Shown in pieces: positions 1-7,694 of a stretch of DNA of 14,304 nucleotides. The DNA comes from Chrysochromulina parva. Its lineage: Eukaryota; Haptophyta; Prymnesiales; Chrysochromulinaceae. The stretch spans positions 1 through 14,304 of the forward strand of contig PJAB01001467.1 of assembly GCA_002887195.1 (NCBI GenBank), written 5' to 3'. How positions within the stretch are numbered: position 1 is the first letter of the stretch; each line of letters begins with the position of its first letter. Position numbers and translations under genes: made by a program. A model generated the notes under the pieces. The model made no database searches. It was not told where the DNA came from and saw nothing but the letters and a program-made list of their open reading frames with translations.

Positions 1-835
<835 letters not shown>

Positions 836-1919
836 ATGTCCGACACCTTAGCCTCCAATTTGGCGGATGGCATCGACCGCGCCTCTGTCTCCGTCCGACG
901 CCCATGGTGTCTCTTCGTCAGCATTTCATTCGGCCTCGTTGTTCTCTTCGTCGGGGGCGGGCCTCTGGCTGCCACATTGAGCGAACAATCCCGTGTGATC
1001 GTATACCATGCAAAGGTGGGAGCTGGCTCGACGGCACCACTGCTGGCGGCAAGCTCGCCACCGCCTCCGCCACCGTCGACCTCATCGCAAGTGGCGACTG
1101 CCACGAGCTCCACGAGTGCCACTGCGCCCGCCAACGCGAACCGCAGCCCCTCAGTCTGCGGCGATGGTGTGTGTGATGCGCCCTCGGAGACCATCTCCTC
1201 GTGCTTCGCCGACTGCCCGGGTCCGTCGACGGACGCCTCGTGCGGCGAAGGTGCTCGCGCTACCGCGTCCTCCGCCTCCGCCTCGCTGCCCGTCGCACCC
1301 TTCACATGGGCACGCATCTCGTTCGCCTCCTCGATTCCCGCTTGTGCACGCAGAGCTCCATAGTGATCCACAGGGCAACGCGGTTGTCGATGGGCGCGGA
1401 CACCATGTGAAGAGCGCGGCCGAGTGCTGCGCCGCGTGCGCCGCGCACGCCGCCAAGCACCCGACTCGCCCGTGCAACTCATGGGTCTTTTGCTTCCTAC
1501 CACACTGCTGGTCCGCCGACAACGGCAACACTCACCTGTTCGGCGAATGCTGGCTCAAATGGCAGACGGACCCGGCTCACCCACTGTACGGGCAGCGCGG
1601 CGCGTACTCGGAGAAGTATCGGAAGGACAGGTGGAACCTACATCTCGCGGGCGTCTATCCGGATGACAAGGAATCCGTCAAAGCCATGACCCCGTTTGGG
1701 ATCGTACCGGGCAGCCGTCGCAACGTAACTGTCCCGACACACGTGGCTTGGATCGGTGGTGTGATGGGCGCCAAGGTAGACAGGACGGTGCGCTGGACGA
1801 CCGACTCGGACGGCACGATGCGCTCCAATACGGGCGAGGTCATCGTCGACTACAGGCCCTGGGAGACCAGGGAGATGAACCTGAAGCGCGGCGTGAAGCC
1901 AGAGCAGATGAAGTTTTGA
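836..1919 (+). CDS. Type II membrane protein with Cys-rich motif and PAN/Apple-like domain (two exons)
   Basis: Exons 836-1250 and 1354-1919 join in phase (phase 1) into a 326-residue protein. I chose the ATG at 836 because the frame has no earlier ATG. A short basic N terminus is followed by one hydrophobic segment (about residues 24-46), then a Pro/Ser/Thr-rich linker (about 70-105). Next comes a compact Cys motif, CGDGVC...C...C (Cys108, 113, 123, 127), of a type common in secreted proteins. A second Cys-rich block (Cys163, 164, 167, 179, 185, 190, 204) with the pattern ECCAAC...NSWVFC...GECWLKW resembles the PAN/Apple-like domains frequent in algal surface proteins. The C-terminal 120 residues are unassigned. 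The topology implies a signal-anchored protein with its bulk in the lumen or outside the cell. PAN-type domains usually bind proteins or carbohydrates; the ligand here is unknown. An AATAAA signal follows about 100 bp after the stop. Confidence 0.78.
1251..1353 (+). other. Intron of the PAN-domain gene (103 nt)
   Basis: Donor GAAG|GTGCTC and acceptor TGCACGCAG|AG. Removing it joins two different frames in phase 1 and fuses the Cys-rich motif (…SCGE) to the PAN-like block (LHSDPQGN…). Without splicing the first frame hits a stop before the PAN block. A pyrimidine-rich stretch precedes the acceptor. Confidence 0.78.
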
Positions 1920-2022
1920 CGACACTTGGATTGTTGAGTGTGTCTCAGGAGAGAGTGAGTTTTATGTGAGCAAGCTACCCGACAGTACAAGTAATGAGCC
2001 TGGGGGAGAAGAGTCAGATCTC

Positions 2023-2028
2023 AATAAA
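2023..2028 (+). terminator. Polyadenylation signal AATAAA
   Basis: Canonical AATAAA about 104 bp after the stop codon of the PAN-domain gene, followed by a T-rich and then GT-rich stretch (TTTATTGTGCGGTGTGGG), the usual arrangement of a cleavage and polyadenylation site. It is the only clear AATAAA at a plausible gene end in the window. Confidence 0.65.
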
Positions 2029-2092
2029 ATTTATTGTGCGGTGTGGGCGACATTCGCGCGTAGCGTGGTGTGTGTGTATGATGTGCTGTGAC

Positions 2093-2124
2093 CTGTGTCT
2101 GTGTGATTTCTTACACAGACACAG
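2093..2124. repeat. Perfect 12-bp inverted repeat (hairpin)
   Basis: Arms CTGTGTCTGTGT (2093-2104) and ACACAGACACAG (2113-2124) around an 8-nt loop GATTTCTT. It lies about 65 bp past the AATAAA of the PAN gene and 122 bp before the start codon of the EF-hand gene, so it could belong to either transcript or to neither. Confidence 0.8.
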
Positions 2125-2245
2125 AGCCATGAGATTCAGAACACTGCATGCCAAACACTCCCTCCTGATGCTCCGTCAACAAACAGCTTTTTGAGCGCAC
2201 CGGACGCTTGACATCTAGGCACGGCGCCGTGGCTGGCGTGGCTCT

Positions 2246-4712
2246 ATGGCCCGGCCCAAGTCGGACCTGGTAAATTTCGATGAGTTTGTCGCGGCTCTGC
2301 CTGAACGCGTCCGCGAACTGCGCAAGCCAAACGATCTCCGCCATTGGTTTGATGAGCTCGACGTCACAAATTCTGGCTTGATTAGCATGGGCGCTTTCTT
2401 CAAGTGGTCGATGAGCCCCGAGTCGATCGTCGCAGGCTCGGGAGCTAAACGCTTCTTCATGCGATTCAATGTGGATGGCTCCGGTTGCTTGGACGTCCAC
2501 CAGTTCAGCCGTGCGGTTGAGAGCCTTGGTATCGAGCCGGGCAGCGTGAACGCACAAGAGATTTTCCAAGAACTCGACCGCGATCACCTCGATAAAAAGA
2601 GCGACGGCTTCCTCGACTACGCGGAGGTGCTCGCCACGATCGACGGCATGAGCGACGAGGAGACGACCAACTTCTTGTCGGCCAATGTGCGCGACCTCTT
2701 CCTCATCATGTGCTGGGACCCGACCAAGGTAAGCCCAAGGATCGTGATTACATGCTGATAGCATGCTGATTGCAGACCGATTGCATGCTGATTGTCTGTG
2801 CATGGCATGTGTTGGGTGAACGCGGATTGCCTCCCTGCTCATGTGCTGGCTGGAACGCGACCAAGGATCACGAGCACATCGACACGAGCAGTTGGTCATT
2901 CACAGCGGACTCAGCGGCCGGCGTCAAGCGGGAGTTGTGCCGGCTAGTGAAGCTGCACTCCGTGAAGCTCTCTCACCTCTTTAACCAGGCCGACAAGAAC
3001 TCGGACTTTGTGTGCAGCTACGGAGAGTTCCTCTCGATGATGGAAGGCACGCGCTTCGGCCACAGCCTGTCCCCACTGATGAGTGCACTGTGATTGCATG
3101 CTTGTGAGCTCTGTGTTGGAAGACAACCCGATTCACGCAGCACGTGTTCGAAGCACGTGTGCAGCCCGAAGTGTTACCCTAAGTGTAGCCCGTCGAGCCG
3201 ACGCTGTGCTGTCTGCTGTGCTGCTGCATGGCTGCAGGGCATCTTGGCTACCGGGGCGGGAAGGCAGCTCTCAACGCGGCCTGGCTTGAGCTCGACGGAG
3301 ACGAGAGCGGCGCCGTCACCTTCGACGAGCTGGACTCTTGGGTCTTTGGACGCTCGTTTGGGAGGCAGAAGCGTATGGAGGTGGTGCACACGCTCTCGCT
3401 GCGCCATCGCGTGCGCCTCGAGGATGAGCCTTGGAGTGAGGCCCGACTACGTGATGAGCTGCGCCACGTGATTCGAGAGGCGGATCTTCGGCCGACAGAC
3501 TTGCCAGAGGCGTGGGACAAGAGCGGCGATGGCTCTCTTGGGAAGCGTGAGTGGCTCGTCCGCTTCAAATGTCTGTTTGGGGGCGCGGGCGAGCTCGGCG
3601 GGTCCGATTCCGAGGGCGTTGCGCTCTGGTACGAGAAGGTGAGATGTGCAGTTGACGAGGCTTTCGAAACGCTCGCTGCTCTCCACATGTCACAGCCGAA
3701 GCAGGTGAGCATCGGCGACATGGCAAAGTGGTTGACGCGGCCCGAGGCGCGTCGTAAGGAGAAGGAAAAGGACCTTCCGAGCTTCAATTTCAGTGCGATG
3801 GCGAGCGCCTCCTCGGAGGTCTCTCGAGAGCTCTCTCCGAGGGCGACGCGGCGGCCGAGCTACGAGGTGACCCCAAGGCTCGGGCGTGACTCGCCAGCGC
3901 CGAGCGTGTCTTCTGCTGGGTTATCTGCTGGGGGTGGGGGGTCGACGCCCTTGGCCACGGCGCGATCGGCCTCACCCGTGGGCATGGGTCCGTCTGGCCC
4001 AGGGAACATGACGGACCGACCGCCGACGGGGACAAGCGCAGAGCCCGTTGCGCCAAAGCCTGACTGGCGTCCGTGCGGTGGCAAGGGTCGGCCCGTCTGG
4101 CCCCTCGAAGTGAACACGGTCTTACTCACCAGCCGCCAGCAGCAAAGCCGGCGGCGGGTGCTTGCGAATCTGGCCGCCAAGGGAGCTCGCGTGCCCGCCG
4201 CGCCCACTCGCGAAGACAACTACTACCTGCGCTTCAATAAAAAGGGGCCGAGGGGAAGTGACACGGAGCGAGACAATGAGAGTGGGGCGGGGGCTGCTGA
4301 CGGCTTCTTCTTCCTCTCACGACGCCTCAATTGGCCTCACAATGGGATAGCCTACCGGCGTGTTGCGCCGCAGCTCCGGGGCTTCCAAACCCCAGGTGCT
4401 TCCACAGAGCCGATTGCGCCGGCCATCACCAGCCCTCGCCGCCCGCCGCCCGCACCACAGAGTGCCATAGGGTCCACACGTGCGATGGATGCGGCCAGCG
4501 GGGGAGGCAGGTCTGCGCTGGCCTTGCGCCCTGCCTCCGCTGGCCGAGGGCGTAGCACTGCAGAGCGTCTGGAGGTCTTGTCGAGGGGCGGACCTGACGA
4601 AATGCTGCAGGTAGCATGGCCAGTGAGGTGGGGACAAGGTGGCGATAGGCTGGCCCCGGCGGTCCACTCGCCGCGCAAGGGATTGAAGGAGAAGGGGGCG
4701 CCGCTTCGGTAA
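2246..4712 (+). CDS. Multi-EF-hand protein with long low-complexity C-terminal region (three exons)
   Basis: Exons 2246-2728, 2866-3082 and 3238-4712 join into 724 residues. EF-hand loops seen: 39-50 (DVTNSGLISMGA, last position not Glu, degenerate), 75-86 (NVDGSGCLDVHQ, degenerate), 111-127 (with an insertion), 204-215 (DKNSDFVCSYGE), 253-264 (DGDESGAVTFDE, canonical) and 327-338 (DKSGDGSLGKRE, canonical). At least the last two should bind calcium. Residues from about 400 on are rich in Ser, Pro, Gly, Arg and Ala and probably disordered, with no domain I recognise. There is no signal peptide or membrane segment, so a soluble calcium-responsive scaffold or sensor is the best guess. No enzyme domain is seen, which excludes a calcium-dependent kinase. 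The first ATG in the frame was used. The frame of exon 3 remains open over 1.4 kb of low-complexity sequence, so an unseen intron there cannot be excluded. It is convergent with the ABCG gene. Confidence 0.8.
2729..2865 (+). other. Intron 1 of the EF-hand gene (137 nt), flanked by a 9-bp duplication
   Basis: Donor CCAAG|GTAAGC; acceptor GCGACCAAG|GATCAC; phase 0. The 9-mer CGACCAAGG straddles both junctions (2721-2729 and 2858-2866). The interior has an 11-bp tandem array of four units (2749-2792), consensus close to TGCATGCTGAT. A shorter intron using TGCAG at 2771-2775 also stays in frame, but it would insert about 30 residues of unlikely composition (encoded by the repeat), so I prefer the longer one. 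Confidence 0.65.
2749..2792 (+). repeat. 11-bp tandem repeat inside EF-hand intron 1
   Basis: Units TACATGCTGAT, AGCATGCTGAT, TGCAGACCGAT and TGCATGCTGAT follow each other without gaps. The third unit has diverged most and contains the alternative TGCAG acceptor. Confidence 0.75.
3083..3237 (+). other. Intron 2 of the EF-hand gene (155 nt)
   Basis: Donor GATGA|GTGCAC and acceptor GGCTGCAG|GGCATC, phase 1. Joining gives …SPLMRHLGYRGGKAALNAAW…, a smooth run into the helix before a canonical EF-hand loop, while the unspliced frame stops at 3091-3093. The donor is weak (no GTRAGT), but the frame change requires an intron here. It shares GATTGCATGCT and TGTGTTGG with intron 1. Confidence 0.7.
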
Positions 4713-5287
4713 CGGCCGCCGGGCACAGTCCACAGCGGAACGAGGTTGAGGATCGGAGTCGGCTGCCACATTTGCAGCTCCCCGCACCGCTGCCATCCGC
4801 TGTGATCACCGCGCTTTTGATGACCCCTTAAGCCTTATCCCGGATCGTATGACCGCTCCCTATGTGCCATGCCCATGGCCCATGGCTTGTGGCGGTCCTG
4901 ATATCACTAGCACCGGTGTCGCTATCCCGTATCCGCGGGGGGGCGATCTCCGCTCTGAAACGCCAAACGGGCCCGCAGGCACCGCTCTGAAACGAGCAGC
5001 CACAAATATTAAACGCACCGAACCGGACACCGACGGCACGTCGGCAGCGCGCGCATGAGCGCGCGTCCGTCGCCACCTGCTTCACATAATACATGTACCG
5101 TCCGTCGCCCTCGACAAATACAGTATATGATTGTAAGCCCCCACCACCCCCCGCCAGCCCAAGAGGCACGCGCCACGCCCCCTGCAGCTGCGCTGTGCGA
5201 CGGTGGCGTGGGCGGCCCGGTCTCCCTCCAGCCGGCAGTCGATTGCACATCCGCCGCCGCCGACGGCCACCGTCGTCTCCCTCTGTT
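4713..5287. other. Intergenic region between convergent EF-hand and ABCG genes
   Basis: This holds the 3' ends of both genes. I see no coding signal I believe and no canonical AATAAA on either strand. Small structures: a 13-bp direct repeat CCGCTCTGAAACG (4950-4962 and 4982-4994) and a GC hairpin with arms CGCGCGC/GCGCGCG around ATGA (5048-5065). Confidence 0.6.
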
Positions 5288-7315
5288 TCAGTTGACGGAG
5301 GCGAATTTCTCGGCAGGGCGCGAGGGGAGGAGGCTGGTCTGGAGGTTGGAGGTTTGTTGTGTGTAGTCGCCGGTGAGACCGGGCATCTCCTTCTCCGGTC
5401 GGAGAGGCAGGAAGCGTGGACGGCGGAGCACGAGAACAATATAGGCGGCAATGTTGAATGCGAGCGCGAGAATCGCAAGGTTGCGTATGGACTCGAGGAT
5501 GGGGGCTTCAAAGTTGAGCTGCTTCAGATACATGTTGCCGTCGAGGCAGGGGAAGCCCGGTGGCAGAGGTTTGCCGCCCGAGGTGGTGCAGTCGAAGGAC
5601 GCGTCTTTGAACTCGTTGACCATGAGCGCCTCGAAGGCGTACCGGATAAAGGACACGTACTTGATCCAGCCAATCCAGGCCGGCACGTCTTGCAGGTTGA
5701 GGAAGTAGCCCGAGAACATGAGCATCAGGATGACGACGAGAGGCGCGAGTTGGGGCGCCGCCTCGACCGACGGCAGGAGCGCCGAGATGAGCATCCCAAG
5801 CGCAATCGACGCCTGGACCTCGATGACCGCGATGCCAAAGTAGACGAAAAAGGGCTCGACGCCCGGCCGCAAGCCCGCCATGAAGTACTGCACGGCCGAG
5901 ATCCCGAGCATGGGCACGACGTCGAGAGGGAGCCGACAAATCCAGTTAGCGAGGTAGTATGGCGCGATCGAGTACATGCGCGCCGCGCGCTCGCGACCGA
6001 CGACGGCGAGCTGCGACGGGATTACCGACGCCGTGTCAATAGAGATGCCGAAGGCCATGTTCATCGCTGTGAAGAAGAGAATGCCCGTACGGTTCTGAAG
6101 CGAGGTCTGTGAACGGCCCATCCGGAAGTACACGAGCCCGAAGATGAGAGCGAAGAAGACGTTGGCAGCCATCTTGAGCGCGACGGCGCTCTTGTCGCGC
6201 GTCAGCTCCTGGAAGCAGCGGCTTGAGAGCAGCCTGAACGCGGTGGCCGACTTGGCCCAGGCCTCGCCACGCGGGTGGCGCTCCTCCATGATCCTGGCAA
6301 GCCACGCCTTGCTTTCCACGTCGACCGCGCCGTACTGAGTGCCGCCACGGCCAGCAGCGGTCGCGGTGAGCACGGAGGCTGGGCGCACGCGCCACGCGGC
6401 GAGCAGCGCGTCGACGCGCCGGACGCACTCTTCTGTCGAGGCCGGATCTTTATAGTCGACGGAGACGGCATCGATGATGAAGTCCGCAGGGTTGAAGGCT
6501 GTGGGGATCGGTTGGGAGGCGCCCGCAAAGTGGGCGGCGAGCGCCGCGCCGGCGTTCCCGATGTACACGGTGCGCCCGCCCGCGAGCAAGCACACCTGAT
6601 CCAAGCTGTTATAGATGGACGAGCGCGGCTGGTGGATCGACGCGAGCACCGTGCGTCCCGAGTTGGCAAGGCGTCGAAGGGTGTCCATCACCGCCTGCGC
6701 TTGGAAGGAGTCGAGGCCGCTGGTAGGCTCATCCATGAAGATGATCGGCGGGTTGTTGATCAGCTCGATCCCGATGGTCACGCGCCGGCGCTCGCCTCCC
6801 GACAGCCCCCTCACTTTGGCCGAGCCCACCAAAGTATCCGCACACCTCACAAGGTTGAGCTCGGCAATCGTGGACTGCACGCGCGCCTCCCGCTCAGCGG
6901 GCGAGCTCTTATCGGGCAGGCGCAGCTTGGCCGTGAACATGAACGTCTCGCGGACCGTAGAGAGCGCAAAGAGCGCCTCGTGCTGCTCGACGTACGCCGA
7001 GAGCTGCGCCATGTCGTGCTCCCTCAGGTCGTGCCCGTTGACGAGAAGCCTGCCGAAGAGCTTCGCGTTCTTCATTTGCGGCACGCGGCATGCGAGCACG
7101 TTGAGCAGCGACGTCTTACCGGAGCCGCTCGGGCCCATGATCGCCATCACCTGCCGCGGCTCGACGCTCCCACTGACCCCGTCCAGCACGAGCTTCTGCG
7201 CCTTCTTCTTGCGGGCCTCGCCCACGACGTAATTCAAATTGACCCAAGAGAGCGTGAGCCCAGCAGGTCCGCGCTCGAGGTCCGTGCTCGGTCCGGCCAT
7301 CAAGGGGGTCACCAT
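5288..7315 (-). CDS. ABCG-family half-transporter (ATP-binding cassette, subfamily G)
   Basis: One uninterrupted 675-residue frame from the ATG at 7315. The nucleotide-binding domain comes first, as in the ABCG/White family: Walker A GPSGSGKT (61-68), Q-loop Gln111 (YVEQHEAL), signature LSGGERRR (171-178), Walker B IIFMDEPTSGLD (191-202), H-loop His228 (ASIHQPR), and the family motif NPADFIIDAVS (275-285). A linker follows, then about six hydrophobic segments (near 382-398, 409-427, 453-475, 486-512, 519-539, 611-630) with an extracellular loop before the last. Its Cys576 and Cys590 could form the loop disulfide usual in this family. All ATPase residues are intact. The length fits a half-transporter that works as a homo- or heterodimer exporting lipids, sterols or other hydrophobic compounds; the substrate cannot be read from sequence. 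The membrane (plasma membrane or an organelle) is not determined. Confidence 0.95.
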   Translation of the reverse strand: MVTPLMAGPSTDLERGPAGLTLSWVNLNYVVGEARKKKAQKLVLDGVSGSVEPRQVMAIMGPSGSGKTSLLNVLACRVPQMKNAKLFGRLLVNGHDLREHDMAQLSAYVEQHEALFALSTVRETFMFTAKLRLPDKSSPAEREARVQSTIAELNLVRCADTLVGSAKVRGLSGGERRRVTIGIELINNPPIIFMDEPTSGLDSFQAQAVMDTLRRLANSGRTVLASIHQPRSSIYNSLDQVCLLAGGRTVYIGNAGAALAAHFAGASQPIPTAFNPADFIIDAVSVDYKDPASTEECVRRVDALLAAWRVRPASVLTATAAGRGGTQYGAVDVESKAWLARIMEERHPRGEAWAKSATAFRLLSSRCFQELTRDKSAVALKMAANVFFALIFGLVYFRMGRSQTSLQNRTGILFFTAMNMAFGISIDTASVIPSQLAVVGRERAARMYSIAPYYLANWICRLPLDVVPMLGISAVQYFMAGLRPGVEPFFVYFGIAVIEVQASIALGMLISALLPSVEAAPQLAPLVVILMLMFSGYFLNLQDVPAWIGWIKYVSFIRYAFEALMVNEFKDASFDCTTSGGKPLPPGFPCLDGNMYLKQLNFEAPILESIRNLAILALAFNIAAYIVLVLRRPRFLPLRPEKEMPGLTGDYTQQTSNLQTSLLPSRPAEKFASVN

Positions 7316-7694
7316 CCGTGGCGGCGAGGAGTGGCTGGCGAGAGTGTTGAACCCCGACGTCGGCGGTGCCGAAGTGCCGAAGATCGCGTCCTCGGCGTGA
7401 AAACTTCTGCGAAAAGTTCAGTTCAAGTCCAGTCCAGTCAAGTCAAGGCTTTTTCTCACCACTCATCCAGGCCGACGATGGGAGCGATCGCGCAGACGGC
7501 AGAAAGGCAAAAGCCTAAAGCGCGCACCCGCACCTCACCCGCACGCTTAGTCCTATGTAAGAACAGAACATGGAACAGAATCAGATATGAATCAACCCCT
7601 TGGCCTGTTGAGCTTGATGACCGTAAAACAAACGGACCTCCGAGCGACGCTCCGAGGCCGTGGCGTCGAATTGTCTTATCACATACACAGTTTT
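7316..7694 (-). promoter_or_regulatory. Upstream region of the ABCG gene and 3' end of the USP gene
   Basis: A 379-bp gap between two minus-strand genes. The ABCG leader and promoter must lie here, and the USP transcript must end here. It contains the GTCMA pentamer array at 7416-7446. No clear AATAAA for the USP gene was found on the minus strand. Confidence 0.5.
7416..7446. repeat. Degenerate GTCMA pentamer array upstream of ABCG
   Basis: Six pentamers, GTTCA GTTCA AGTCC AGTCC AGTCA AGTCA. On the coding strand it starts CTTGACTTGACTGGACTGG. It lies 101-131 bp upstream of the ABCG start, matching the position and motif of the array upstream of TrxR. Confidence 0.75.

Noticed and set aside
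2729..2775. A shorter 47-nt intron 1 for the EF-hand gene ending at TGCAG
   Set aside because: In frame, but the extra 30 residues would be encoded by the 11-bp repeats and look non-protein-like, whereas the acceptor at 2865 gives a smooth junction and explains the flanking duplication. Kept as an alternative only.
5093..6112. A 339-codon plus-strand open frame across the ABCG 3' end
   Set aside because: It starts in intergenic DNA and continues antisense to the ABCG membrane domain, with a charged, repeat-like composition and no recognisable motif.
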